Source: Carettochelys insculpta (Eukaryota > Chordata > Testudines > Carettochelyidae). Taken from it: a DNA stretch of 64,000 nucleotides. The stretch lies in NCBI RefSeq assembly GCF_033958435.1, contig NC_134160.1:13751001-13815000 (forward strand). The letters are read 5' to 3'. Under the pieces are notes generated by a model, which was not told where the DNA came from, ran no database searches, and worked only from the letters and a program-made list of their open reading frames with translations. The translations under genes were made by a program, and so were the position numbers. This document shows, one piece after another, positions 33,100 to 44,820 of this stretch. Positions within the stretch are counted from its first letter, which is position 1. Each line of letters begins with the position of its first letter.

Positions 33100-33260
33100 T
33101 AGCATTTTTCACATATAGATCTCAAAGCACTTCAAAATCTGTAATATGTTGATCTGCACAAAACCTGCTTGAGGTAGGGAAGCATCATCTGCAGATGGAG
33201 AGCTCAGATACAAGACAAGCAATGTTACTTAGCCCTGCCCACACAGGAAGTCAGTGGTAA
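33100..33260 (+). mobile_element. Old L2/MIR-type 3' end fragment (tentative)
   Basis: 'catatagatctcaaagcactt', 'gaggtagggaagcatcatct' and 'gcagatggagagctcagat' follow the conserved order of L2/MIR-related 3' ends in amniotes. Strongly diverged. Confidence 0.45.
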
Positions 33261-34279
33261 GTCACTGACTTCAAACCAGCTCTTCGAAAGGGCCAGGGTA
33301 CTGGACTATCTGGTTCTGTACCCATCGAAAAGGATTCCAGTGCATTGCAATGGTCCTCAAAACCATTGCTATTTTCGCATTGGACAGGGCCAGATTAACT
33401 AAATTCACTGAACCATAGGCAAACATATACTTCTGACCCACTATCAATTTACTCTAATATGACTCCCAGGCATCCTGTTTCAATGTCATTCACTCAAATT
33501 TGACCAGGCTGCAGTGTCCCCTGTAAACTGAGCACATGGGCAGCCATCCACAAGAGTTTCAGATGCCACCCAGCTGATTAGCAGAGCGCCCACAGTGCCC
33601 CTGGCCCACACTATGTGTTTCTACTGGTGGTGCATATTCCTCAGTGCACACAACAAAATAATTCCACACATGGATGGAAAAAATAGAGGGAACAAAGCCT
33701 GGCTACTCTTCCAACATAATGGTGGGGAGAGGAAGAATCAGGGTCAATTTCCTGCCTTATCCAAATCTGGATTCTAATCTAGCCTTGAGGCTATGCTAGG
33801 CTGAACGTTCACCAAAAATCTTTTTGTTAAATAATTGAATTGTTTTCATGATGTCACATCAGGTGGCAAAGCACAGAACGTTCTAACAGCCAAAGCCTTG
33901 AACAAATTGGCAATTAGTATTGATATTTTAGCCCATTTCTCTAGTTTACCATAGGTACTATGCGAGTGTAGCCATGTTATTTATTTGTCAATCCATCTCA
34001 TTGACAGATGAAACAGCCTCAGTAATTGGAATCTCTCAGATTCATATGCAAAGCACAATATCAAGGAGGCAAAAACCTCCATGGTACAATACCAAGCTGA
34101 CCAATATGGTAAATACAACAGAAGGAAATGAAATCTTCATGAAGTTGGTGGGTTGGAGTAACACGCTCCAAGTTCTGATGTGATCACTAACTGAGCTAGC
34201 TAGGCAAGATAACCTAGCTACTGGTAATAATATGCAGCCATTGGTAATGGTTTGTGATTCAGAAACACTGCCCAAAATA
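33261..34279. other. No recognisable feature
   Basis: No gene or repeat identified with confidence in this 1 kb. Confidence 0.35.
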
Positions 34280-34696
34280 TCTCAGATTGACCTATGAAGA
34301 AAGGTTGAGGGAATTGGGACCATTTAGTCTGCAAAAGAGAAGACTAGGGGGGAATTGATAACAGCCTTCAACTTACTGAAGGGAGGTTGCAAAGAGGCTG
34401 GAGGGTGGCTGTTCACAGTGGTCACGGATGGCAGAACACGGAACAATGGTCTCAAGTTGCAGTTGGGAAGGTCCAAGTTGAACATTAGGATAAACTTTCA
34501 CTAGGAGGGTCATGAAGCATTGGAATGGTCTACCCAGGGAAGTAATGGAGTCTCCATCCCTGGAGGTGTATAAGTCTCACCTTGTCAAAGCCCTGGATGG
34601 GCTGATCTGATGGGTTTGGTCCTGCCTAGGGCGGGGGCTGGACTTGATGTGTTTTTTAGGTTTCTTCCAGCTCTATTGTTCTATGATTCTATGATT
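34280..34696 (+). mobile_element. CR1 LINE 3'-end fragment, plus strand
   Basis: Blocks typical of the CR1 C-terminus and 3' UTR appear in order: 'cctatgaagaaaggttgagg', 'tgaagcattggaatggtcta', 'ccctggaggtgtataagtc' and 'ggcgggggctggacttgat'. The copy ends in the classic 'attctatgattctatgatt' tail. It is 5'-truncated and points opposite to the large CR1 at 36.4 kb. Confidence 0.8.
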
Positions 34697-35157
34697 TAAG
34701 CTATTGGGAGAAAATTTTGAGTTGGCCTGGAATAACATTGGTAAGAAGCACCATAGATCCCATGATATCATCAGAACTTGGGTTGAACCCCTTAGAAGTA
34801 TCTTGTTTCTGGTTGCTCATAGCAGGGCCCAAAGATGGTGCTGTAACTTCTGTGCCACTGATTGTTTTAAACTGCTCAGTCATTTTCCTGCTGAAGAATA
34901 TATATTTTTGACCCAATCTCCTCCTGTCATGGGTTATAATGATTTACAAGAGTCCACTGATTTTTGATCCTTCCTATGTATCCCACACACCTCCTGGGTG
35001 TGGTGTTCTGGCCCATCTAGTGGCACTGAGATTACATAGAGCGGTTAATAAATTTATTCTATAGCCATAGACCATGTGGCTTTTAGCTCATACAATAGAA
35101 GCTATTTAACTTCAGAGGTCTACAAGGTCAACCCTACTGTTGATGAGTGGTGTTTAT
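34697..35157. other. No recognisable feature
   Basis: No gene or repeat identified here. Confidence 0.3.
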
Positions 35158-35593
35158 GGCTACGTATACACGTGCCCCAAACTTCGAAATGGCCATGCAA
35201 ATGGCCATTTCGAAGTTTACTAATGAAGCGCTGAAATGCATATTCAGCGCTTCATTAGCATGCGGGCGGCAGCGGTGCTTCGAAATTGACGCACCTTGCC
35301 TCCGCACGGCGTGTCCAGGCGGGGCTCCTTTTCGAAAGGGCCCCGCCTACTTCGAAGTCCCCTTATTCCCATGAGCTCATGGGAATAAGGGGACTTCGAA
35401 GTAGGTGGCGTCCTTTCGAAAAGGAGCCCCGTCTGGACGCGCCGCGCGGAGGCAAGGCGTATCAATTTCGAAGCGCCGCTGCCGCCCGCATGCTAATGAA
35501 GCGCTGAATATGCATTTCAGCGCTTCATTAGTAAACTTCGAAATGGCCATTTGCATGGCCATTTCGAAGTTTGGGGCACGTGCAGACACGGCC
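35158..35593. mobile_element. Near-perfect palindromic Harbinger MITE with TAT target duplication
   Basis: Ends GGCTACGTATACACGTGCCC (35158) and, inverted, GGCCGTGTCTGCACGTGCCC (from 35593), flanked by TAT at 35155-35157 and 35594-35596. Almost the entire 436 bp is one palindrome with its centre at about 35376 ('cccatgagctcatggg'). The arms share 'ccaaacttcgaaatggcc', 'gcgcttcattagcatg' and 'ggagccccg' words with very few mismatches. This is the best preserved member of the TTCGAA subtype in the window, and presumably one of the youngest. Confidence 0.9.
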
Positions 35594-35830
35594 TATAAGT
35601 GTTACACTTGCACAGTGACAATTCCCTTACACACAAAGCTGACCTGTTTTATGGTGACTGTAGCCTGGTTGAGCTCAGGGAAGGGTTCTTCCACCACCAG
35701 TGAAGTGAGAGGCTAATTCAATTCACGACCGTGGAACATCCATTTTCACAAAGGACAGTCTAAGAAAATTTTCCAGTTTAGCATATGGCTAAGGACACTG
35801 GCAACTCCGGCATACAGGCCAGTGTCCCAT

Positions 35831-35862
35831 CATGATGATGATGATCATCATCATCATCATCA
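35831..35862. repeat. ATGATG/CATCAT microsatellite at the 3' end of LINE C
   Basis: A run of ATG units switches to CAT units, next to the C-terminal coding end of a minus-strand LINE. It probably represents its simple-repeat tail. Confidence 0.8.
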
Positions 35863-36185
35863 ATCACGGGCTCAGCACCCACTGGTGTCCAATGCCTCGT
35901 TCACTATTTTCTTCCATCTTTCCCTGTCCAGAGTGGAGTGGCTCAGTTTCTGCAGACTAGCCCTACACAAATCTGCTCTATTATCTACCCATTCTCTGTG
36001 GGGTCTGCCTTTCCTATTTGACCTGTCCATTATGCTGAATACCAGGGTATTGATCTTTTGTTCGTCATTCATTTTGCAGATATGCCTGAATAGCTTTAAC
36101 TTCCATTGTATAACCTTCTGCAGTAGGTACTCTTTTGGCTGTGTCTTCCTATACAATTGCTGCTTGGTGACCTTCTGCATCCATC

Positions 36186-39100
36186 TGTGGCAGGGTGGGG
36201 CCAGGAGAGGGGAGGCAGGAGTAAAAAGAGAGCTGAGACAGAGCTGGCAACCAAAGGAGGAACAGCTGAGGAGTAGGCTGCCCTAAATCAATCAGGGCCA
36301 GCTGATCCTACTCAGGGGCTACCTTTATAAGCTCTTCTCCACGCAGGGCAAGGGGAAGGTGGGGAAGGAGAGTTTGGGAGACGAGTGAGGAGAAGGAAGG
36401 AGACTGAGAACATAAGAACATAAGAACGGCCATAGTGGGTCAGACCAAAGGTCCATCCATCCCAGTATCCTGTCTGCCGACAGTGGCCAGTGCCAGCTGC
36501 CCCAGAGGCGGTGAACCAAAGACAATGATCAAGCGATTTGTCTCCTGCCATCTGTCTCCAGCCTTTGATTAAAGGCTAGGGGCACCATACTTTACCCTTG
36601 GCTAATAGCCATTTATGGACCTAACCTCCAAAAATTTATCAAACTCTTTTAAACTCTGTTAGCGTTCTGGCCTTCACAGCCTCCTCTGACAAGTAGTTCC
36701 ACAGATTGACTGTGCACTATGTGAAGAAAAATTTTCTTGTATTAGTTTTGAACCTACTACCCATTAATTTCATTTGGCGTCCTCTAGTTCTTATATTATG
36801 GGAACAAGTAAATAACGTTTCTGTATTCACTTTCTCCACACCATTCATGATTTTATATACCTCTATCATATCGCCCCTCAATCTCCTCTTTTCTAGACTG
36901 AAAAGTCCCAGTCTGTCTAGCCTCTCCTCATATGGGACCCTTTCCAAACTCTTAATCATTTTAGTTGCCCTTTTCTGAACTTTTTCTAATGCCAGTAAAT
37001 CTTTTTTGAGGTGAGGAGACCACATCTGCATGCATGTACTCAAGATGTGGGCGTACCATAGTTTTATATAGGGGATGTATGATATTCGTCTTATTCTCTA
37101 TCCCTTTTTTAATAATTCCTAACATCCTATTTGCTTTACTGACTGCCGCTGCACACTGCGTGGATGTTTTCAGAGAACTATCCACTATAATTCCAAGATC
37201 CCTTTCCTGATCTGTTGTATCTAAATTTGCCACCATCACATTGTATGTATAATTGGGGTTATTTTTCCCAATGTGCATTACCTTACACTTACCCACATTA
37301 AATTTCATTTGCTTGCCATTTTGCTTCCCAATCACTCAGTTTGGTGAGATCTTTTTGAAGTTTTTCACAATCTACTTTGGTTTTGACTATCCTGAACAGC
37401 TTGGTATCATCTGCAAACTTTGCCACCTCACTACTTATCCCCTTCTCTATCATTGATGAAAAAGTAGAACAGGATTGGTCCCAGGACTGACCCTTGGGGA
37501 ACACCACCAGTTACCCCCCTCCATTGTGAAAATTTACCATTTATTCCAACCCTTTGTTTCCTGTCTTTTAAACAGTTTCCAATCCATGAAAGGATCTTTC
37601 CTCCTATCCCATGACCACCTAATTTACATAAGAGCCTTTGGTGAGGGACCTTTCTGGAAATCTAAGTATATTACGTCCACTGGATCCCCCCGTCTGCATG
37701 TTTGTTAACCCCTTCAAAGAACTCTAATAGATTAGTAAGACATGACTTCCCTCTACAGAAACGATGCTGACTTTTGCCCAACAAATCATGTTCTTCTATG
37801 TGTCTAACAATTTTATTATTTACTATTGTTTTTACTAATTTGCCCCGTACTGACGTTAGACTTACCAGTCTGTAATTGCCAGGGTCTCCTCTAGATCCCT
37901 TTTTAAATATTGGTGTTATGTTAGCTGTCTTCCAGTCACTGGGTACCGAAGCTGATTTAAAGGATAGCTTACAAACCACCATTACTAGCTCTGCAATTTC
38001 ACATTTGCGTTCTTTCAGAACCCTTGGGTGAATGCCATCTGGTCCTGGAGACTTGTTACTGTTTAGCTTATCAATTAGTTCCAAAACCTCTTCTACTGAC
38101 ACTTCAACCTGGGACAGTTCCTCAGATATGTTGCCTACAAAGGACAGCTCAGATTTGGGAACCTCTGTAATATCCTCAGCCGTGAAGATTGAAGCAAAGA
38201 AATAATTTAGTTTCTCTGCAATGGCATTATCTTCCTTGATTGCTCCTTTTATATCTCTATCATCCAGGGGTCCCACTGCTTTTTTAGCGGGCTTCCTGCT
38301 TCTAATGTACTTAAAAAACATTTTACTATTGTTTTTTGAATTTATGGCTAACCGTTCCTCAAAATCTGTTTTGGCTTTTCTTATTACATTTTTACACTTA
38401 AGTTGGCAGTGTTTATGTTCCTTTCTATTTTCCTCACTAGGATTTGACTTCCACTTTTTAAAGGATGCCGTTTTATCTCTCACTGCCTCTTTTACATGGT
38501 TGTTAAGCCATGGTGGCTCTTTTTTAGGTCTCTTACTGTGTTTTTTAATTTGGGGTATACATTTAAGTTGGACCTCTAATATGGTGTCCTTGAAAAATTT
38601 CCATGCAGCCTGCAGGGATTTTACTTTAGTTACTCTACTCTAAAATTTCTGTTTACCTAACCTCCTCGTTTTTGTATAATTCCCCTTTTTGAAATTAAAT
38701 GCCAGAGTGTTGGACTGCTGCGGTGTTCTTCCCAACACAGGAATATTAAACGTTATTATATTATGGTCACTATTTCCAAGCGGTCCTGTAATAGTTACTT
38801 CTTGGACCAGATCCTGCGTTCCAGTCAGTACTAGATCGAGAATTGCCTCTCCCCTTGTGAGTTCCTGTACCAGCTGCTCCAAGAAGCAGTCATTTAAGGC
38901 ATTGAGAAATTTTATCTCTGAATCCCGTCCTGAGGTGACATGTACCCAGTCAATATGGGGATAATTGAAACCCCCTATTATTACTGAATTTTTTATTTTG
39001 ATAGCCACTCTAATCTCCCTTAACATCTCAGCATCACTATCACTGTCCTGGTTAGGTGGTCGATAATATATTCCTAGTGCCATAGTCCTATCAGAGGACG

Positions 39101-39684
39101 GAATTGCTATCCATAATGATTCTATGGAGCAATTTGATTCATTTAGGATTTTTACTTCATTTGAGTCTATATTTAATCTTTCACATATAGCACCACTCCA
39201 CCACCCACACGACCCGTTCTGTCTGTCTGATATATTTTATATCCCGGTATGATATAAAAGAGAAACAGCTGGGGCAACAAAAGAGAAGAGGAGCTTCAGC
39301 AACCCAGGGGGCTGTGCTGTCGCAACCCAGGGAGAGCCTGGAGCCTTACCAGAGACTTGGAGGAACTGCTCAGAGGAAGGAGCCAAACTAAGGAGGAGAC
39401 CAGCTGCCATGACTACCACTCAAGGAAGGGGATACCAGGGAAAAGCATCTGGGGAAAGTGGCCCAGGGAGAGAAGCTGCAGGGGCCAGGGCGAAGTAAGT
39501 CAGCCCTCCCAGGTAGCGGCTGTCCAGGGTCCCTGGGCCAGAACCCAGAGCGAGTGGGTGGGGACCGGGTTCTCCCCCTCCCCAGACTGCCCCCTACCCC
39601 AACCAGGGTAACATGGTGCATACGGTGGGGCCAGTGGACTAGACAGAGGGCCTGGGGCCCAGGAATGAGACTGACCACATCACA
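36186..39684 (+). mobile_element. LTR D with CCATC target duplication, itself split by a CR1
   Basis: The left part (36186-36407) starts TGTGGCAGGG and has a TATAA box at 36326-36330. The right part (about 39255-39684) ends ACATCACA. CCATC is duplicated at 36181-36185 and 39685-39689. The LINE C frame is restored across the site (RIGW joined to MQKVTK). Without the CR1 the LTR is about 650 bp. A TG...CA structure, a promoter and a 5-bp duplication support a solo LTR on the plus strand. The family is unnamed. Confidence 0.75.
36408..39254 (-). pseudogene. CR1 LINE, long 2.8 kb copy with most of ORF2
   Basis: The plus-strand left edge is the reversed tail repeat 'gaacataagaacataagaa'. Minus-strand frames give, from 5' to 3', the endonuclease (39083-38640: ALGIYYRPPNQD, GGFNYPHIDWVHVTSG, GPLGNSDHNIITF), linker and RT start (38483-37671: LNSNKSPGPDGIHPRVLKER, SVPSDWKTANITPIFKKGS, NYRLVSLTSV), RT core (37507-37298: KFADDTKLFRIVK) and C-terminus (37335-36717: [35 protein letters not shown]). 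The FADD motif is intact. Several frameshifts separate the parts, so it is dead. This is the closest to a full CR1 in the window and the best taxonomic marker. Confidence 0.9.
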
Positions 39685-39912
39685 CCATCCTATTCTCAGG
39701 ATATTTCTATAATAACTCCTCTCAAACACCAATATTCTTCTCTTTGAGTCTTTCTTCTCTTCAAATCATCCATATAACATGCTGCTCAAGACACACATTT
39801 TCAAGATGCTCAGCTTCATTCCTCAGCTAATCGCTTTGCTTTTCCAGATCTTATGCATCACCTTCAAACTCGCTCTTGCTTTCACTGTTCTAGTCACTAT
39901 GTCCTTCTTACA

Positions 39913-39920
39913 GTCTAGAT
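39913..39920. repeat. Target-site duplication GTCTAGAT (left) of a hAT MITE
   Basis: GTCTAGAT is repeated exactly at 40536-40543, an 8-bp duplication as made by hAT transposases. Confidence 0.85.
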
Positions 39921-40535
39921 CTGGGTTTCCCAAACTTTATATAGTTGGGATCTGGTTTTTTTCAGTACCCTTTTTTTGCAGCCCAAAAATATGAACACAC
40001 ATAAAAATTGAAAAATGAATAAATTTCCACTGTTTATTATTTATTCACAATAATAATAGTATATAGTGGTGATCTGTATATTTTCTAAGGATCAGTATTT
40101 TTTTTTCCACAGAGCGATACCGGGCCATGGACCACACCTAGGCTGTGTCTACACTAGCCCAAAACTTCGAAACAGCCATGCAAATGGCCATTTCGAAGTT
40201 TTCTAACGAAGCGCTGAAATACATATTCAGCACCTCATTAGAATGCCAGCAGCCACGGCACTTCAAAATTGACGTGGATTGCAGCCGCGCGACTCGTCCA
40301 GGTGGGGCTCCTTTTCGAAAGGAACCTGGCAACTTTGAAATCCCCTTATTCCTATCAGCAGATAGGAATAAGGGGATTTCGAAGTTGATGGGGTCCTTTC
40401 GAAAAGGAGCCCCATCTGGACAAGCCGTGTGGCTGCAAGCCACATCAATTTCAAAGTCCTGCGGCTGCTGGCATTCTAATGAGGTGCTGAATATGTATTT
40501 TGGGCTAGTGTAGACATAGTCCTCGGGAAACGCTG
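39921..40535. mobile_element. hAT-type MITE holding a nested Harbinger MITE
   Basis: Ends CTGGGTTTCCCAAAC (39921) and, inverted from 40535, CAGCGTTTCCCGAG, with perfect 8-bp duplications outside. Its own interior (about 234 bp without the nested element) is AT-rich with 'tgtttattatttattcaca'. It interrupts LINE C between YLGSNIT and the LDCKKD block, so the LINE was already there. A palindromic MITE lies inside at 40141-40521. Confidence 0.85.
40141..40521. mobile_element. Palindromic Harbinger-type MITE nested in a hAT MITE
   Basis: Ends GGCTGTGTCTACACTAGCCC (40141) and, inverted, GACTATGTCTACACTAGCCC (from 40521). Flanks are CTA (40138-40140) and CTC (40522-40524), a decayed 3-bp duplication. 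The body has paired arms around 'tcctatcagcagatagga' (about 40350). The right arm has lost the 'gccatttcgaag' region that the left arm keeps, so it is shorter than its relatives. Confidence 0.8.
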
Positions 40536-41068
40536 GTCTAGATCATGTTATGTTGCTTCCCAGATATGTAAACTTTTCTAGTTTGATCCTGTCTACACTG
40601 GTCTTCCTTCTTATTTCCTTATCTCCAAATACCATTGTTTTTGTTTTTTTGGTTTTACTAATCAGTCTGTATCGCATCCCTTCCTCGTTTAGCACCTGCA
40701 CCATCCTTGCTAGCTTCTCTTCATCATCTTCAGTGATAAGTATATTACATGTGAAACTCAAATTGTTGATTCTCATCATGTGCATTGATATCCCTTCTAC
40801 CTCTTCTTTGATCTTGTCCATTCCTCTCTCTAGGTGCATGATGAAGACATTCAGTGATATCAAATCTCCTTGACTCATACCTCTACTCTTTCTAAACCAA
40901 CTTCCCCAGTCTCCACACATTCTCATTGCTGCCTCTTCATTGTCATTGATATCCTGCAATAACCGTATACGTCTGCTATTCACTCCCTACAACTCCAACA
41001 CTGCCCAAGTCACTTTCTGATCCATACCTTCAAATGCCTTCTGAAAATTGATGAAGCAATTGTAGATG

Positions 41069-42356
41069 TGTTAGCCAATGGCCGGGTAAATGAGTGGTCT
41101 GTGAGCCTAGTTACATCTGAGTCTTTTACTGCTAGGACCGACAGTCCCTTTGCAGTGGGCAGCCAGAATGGCTGACAGATACCCCAGAGATGCACCCAAG
41201 TCTTTAACTGCTAGGACAGGCAGTCCCTTTGCAGCGGGCAGCCAGTGTGGCTGACGGGTGCCCCAAATGTTGGTGCAGAGAGCTTATTTCACCCGAGTCT
41301 TTAACCGCTAGGACAGACTGTCCCTTCCCAGAGGGCAGCCAGGGAGGCTGACGGGTGCCCCAGGAGTCTGTCCTGTGGAGGCGACACAACTCAGCACTCA
41401 GCTTTTACTGCACCTTACCACTGACCAGGCTGAATATAGCCAAACTGGCTAAGGTTCTTTGTTTTGTGTTTGGCCGAGTTACAGTAACTAGAGGGAGACA
41501 GGCTGAAAGCTTAAATGGTTACTATTTATTAAAAGGCAGAAATAAGAATCTTAGTGGTTACAAGGTCTATCTTCTTAGCTCTATCTTCTTAACTACTAGT
41601 AGGATGATACATATGGTATACCAATTAGACTACAAATGAAAGTTAGACATTTGAGGACAAAGTGCCTCAGTTTACAGAGCTCTTACTATTAAATGTGCAC
41701 AAAGTACATTACAGGTATAATTCTCACCCATGCGTCCTTCGACTCCGGCGTAGCCAGTGTCTACCACTCAATCCTTCGGGAAGAAGAGCGTGAGGTGGGC
41801 ATCCCCTTGGACCTTGGGAGGCAAAGACCTTACCTGACCGGCAGGTATAGGTAAATGGAGCTCAGTTAGAGTGGTCTGCTGGACCCTTCTTTATACCCCT
41901 TGGGTCACGCACACTCTGTCTTATCTGTTAGATGCCAATTATGCTGGTTCACCTTTGTGACGCCAGTTCTTACAAGAGAGTTGCAATTTAATTTACACTT
42001 GTAAGATAAAGGTAACTAAATCATTAAGGCAGGAATTCTTTCATAGGGGTGCAAGGTTCCTCTTCTGGGACAATTGTGTGGGCGTATCAATTAGCAATAC
42101 CAGCCAAGGGCAATTTAAGGCCCTGTGGTCATCGGCTGGCTTGTTAGCCCTCTTATCTGTGTTCTTTCGTTATCCAGGGTCATGACTGGGTCAGTACATC
42201 CTGTGTTCTTGAAGCATCAAAAGACTGTGCATGAGATAAGCACAACTGTGCTTTCAAGCATTCTAAAACTGTGCTGCTTTCTTCTTTGTCCTTCGTGCTT
42301 TGAGGCATCTAAGAGGGGCAAGATGGAGTAAAGCAGGGGGATTCTGTCTGGCTACA
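41069..42356 (-). mobile_element. LTR C (ERV-type) with tandem repeats downstream of the poly(A) signal
   Basis: On the minus strand it begins TGTAGCCAGACAG (42356), has TATAAAG at 41895-41889 and AATAAA at 41530-41525, and ends GGCTAACA (41069). The TG/CA ends and the promoter-to-signal order are those of an LTR. Three degenerate direct repeats of about 80-95 bp lie in the last 300 bp. It sits inside LINE C between the KAQKKYKM and YNCFINF-like parts. I could not find a matching target duplication. No internal viral genes are present. Confidence 0.6.
41119..41380 (-). repeat. Three direct repeats in LTR C
   Basis: Each unit contains 'gagtctttaa(c/t)(c/t)gctagga', 'agtccctttgcag(t/c)ggg' and 'gcagccag...ggctgac' followed by 'gggtgcccc'. 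Unit starts are at about 41119, 41199 and 41297. Confidence 0.8.
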
Positions 42357-44820
42357 TCTTGTACTTCTTTTGAGCTTTCTCTGCTATCAACCTTAGTGTC
42401 AATATCTGCTGTATGGTACTTCTATCTTTCCTGAATCCCTCTTGCTCATCCACTAGACGTTCTTCTATCTGCAATCTCAGTCTCTCCCTCAGTATCATCA
42501 TCAGCACCTTGCCTCGATACCTTGTTAGGGCAATCGTTTGTAATTCTTGCACTCCAGTGCACTTCCTTTCTTGTGTATTGCCACTAGCATGGATCTTGTC
42601 CATTCCTTAGGTGTCCTCCCTTCTTTCCATGCTATATTACATAGCTGGTGTATTTCCTGAATAGTATTTTCTCCACAGCATTTGATCATCTCTCTAGTGA
42701 TCTTATCATTTCCAGGGCTCTTGCTACTCTTTAGTTGTTTCACTGCTCTTTCTACTTCCTCCTTCAAAATATCAGTCTTGCTGTTGATGCTTGGTGGAGA
42801 GAACACTTTCAGTTCTTAGATCAGTCCCTCTAAGACACTCAGGTCCCACTGTGTTTTGTACAGATCAGTGCAATATTTTGTACATTGCTGCACAACCTTA
42901 TCCTTGTTCATGAGCACCTTGTCGTTGTCGTCATTGATTGCTATCTGCTTTGGCTGCCACTTCCTGTTAAAATTCCTGATCATCTTATACACCTCCCTAG
43001 TCTTACACTCACCGTAATACTTCTCTATATCTTCACACTACCCCTCTAGCCATTTCACCTTATCCTTTCTGCCGCTTTCCTTACCTGGTTGTATTTCACT
43101 CTATTTTGCTGTTCTGCCCTCTCCGAAACATCCTTTCTGATCATCAGCACTCTCTTCTCTTTGATCAACTTCAGTGACTCTCATGTAATCCACTTTTTAC
43201 TAATCTTCTCTTCTTCTGGAACAGTCTGCTCAACTGCCTCTTCTATTGCTGTGGCTATCCCTTCACCTCTCTTACCTAGGTCTTCCTCTGGCCCTGCATT
43301 CCTAATCTTCTCTTTGAGTGCTGCTCTATATGCATTCCCTATTTACTCTTCATCTAGATTTGTCACGTCTCTTCTTAAAGTGTGTTTTATACTTTCTCTT
43401 GAGTTTCATCTTGATGTTTGCAGTCATTTGATTGTGGTACAAATCTATATCGATTCCTTGGAAAGTTTGGCACTGATGTTGCCCATCTTCTAATCAAGCT
43501 TGTATCTATCATGTTCTTGGATTTCCTGTCATGCGATCACCATGTCCACTTCCTATAGTCCTTTTGTTGGAATCTTGTTTTACAGAACACCATCTCATGC
43601 TCCATAGCAAACTCTACCAGTTTCTCATCTCATTAGTCTTTTTTTCTGTATCCAAACCTTCCCATGACTCTCTCCCAACCTTTGTTATCTGTTCTGACTT
43701 TCATGTTCCACAACCTCCCTAGGCAATTTATTCCAGTGCATAACTACCCTGACAGTTAGGAAGTTTTTTCTAATGTTGAACCTAAACCTCTCTTGCTGTA
43801 GTTTAAGCCCATTGCTCCTTACCCTATCCTCAGAGGCCAAGGAGAACGATTTTCCTCCCTCCTTCTTATAACCTTCTTTTAGGTATTTGAAAAGTGCTAT
43901 CATGTCCCCACTAAACTTCTCTTTTCTAAGCTAAATAAGCCCAGTTATTTCAGCCTTCCCTCACAGCTCATATTCTATAGACCTTTATTGATTCTTGCTG
44001 CTCTTCTCTGGCCTTCTCCAATTTCTCCGCATCTTTCTTGAAATGTGTTGTCCAAAACTGTACACAATACTCCAATTGAGGCCTAATGAGTACTGAGTAG
44101 AGCAGAAGAATGATTTCTTGTGTCTTACTCTCAAAACTCCTGTTAATGCATCCCAGAACCATGTTTGCATTTTGGAACAGCATTACATTATTGATCCATA
44201 TTTAGCTTGTGGTCCACTATAACCACTAAATCTCTTTCTGCAGTACTCGTTCCTAGAAAGTTGCTTCTCATTTTGTATACATGAACTTGATTGTTCCTTC
44301 CTAAGTGAAGTACTTTGCATTTATTTTTATTAAACTTCATCCTGTTTACCTCAGACCATTTCTCCAGTTTGTCCAGATTGTTGCGAACGCTAACCCTATC
44401 CTCCAAATCAGTTGCAACCCCTCCCAGCTTGGCATCATCTGCAAACTTAATAAGTGTACTTTCTATGCCAATATCTAAATTGTTGATGAAGATATTGAAT
44501 AGGACCAGTCCCAAAACAGACCCCTGTCAAACCCCACTTGTTATGCCCTTCCAGCATGATGGCAAACCATGCATAACTATTATCTGAGAAAAGTTATCCA
44601 GCCAGTTACATACCCACGTTACAGTAGCCCCATCTAAGTTTTATTTGCCAAGTTTATTGATCATGCAAGACCGTATCAAATACTTACTAAAGTCTAGGTA
44701 TATCAAATTCAGCACTTCTCCCTTAACCATAAGACTTGTTATCCTGTCAAAGAAAGCTATCAGATCGGTCTGACATGATTTCTTCTTCACAAATCCATGC
44801 TGGCTGTTACCCAAATTATA

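Larger units (their letters stand above)
35833..43704 (-). mobile_element. LINE C (RTE/I-like), broken into pieces by three insertions
   Basis: Coding pieces on minus read in one order across the insertions. 42806-42525 is the pre-RT and RT start (KSSKSPGNDKITREMIKCCG). 42603-42352 is an RT block (VDEQEGFRKDRSTIQQILTL). 40983-40543 is the RT end and thumb. The part at 39913 follows (LDCKKDIVTR-like, then RRILVFERSYYRNILRIGW). 36180-35872 is the C-terminus (QKVTKQQLYRK, LKLFRHICKMNDE, RKGRPHREWVDN). Removing the LTR (36186-39684), the hAT MITE (39921-40535) and LTR C (41069-42356) leaves about 2.5 kb. The left edge has a triplet-repeat tail; the right edge meets a CR1 at about 43704. Frames are broken throughout. 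Confidence 0.75.

Noticed and set aside
41064..42361. A 5-bp target duplication for LTR C
   Set aside because: The flanks agatg and tcttg do not match, and shifting the ends did not give a convincing duplication.
44188..44514. Possible functional CR1 reverse transcriptase
   Set aside because: The FADD motif is intact, but the frame is broken on both sides and the copy is split by a 1 kb insertion.
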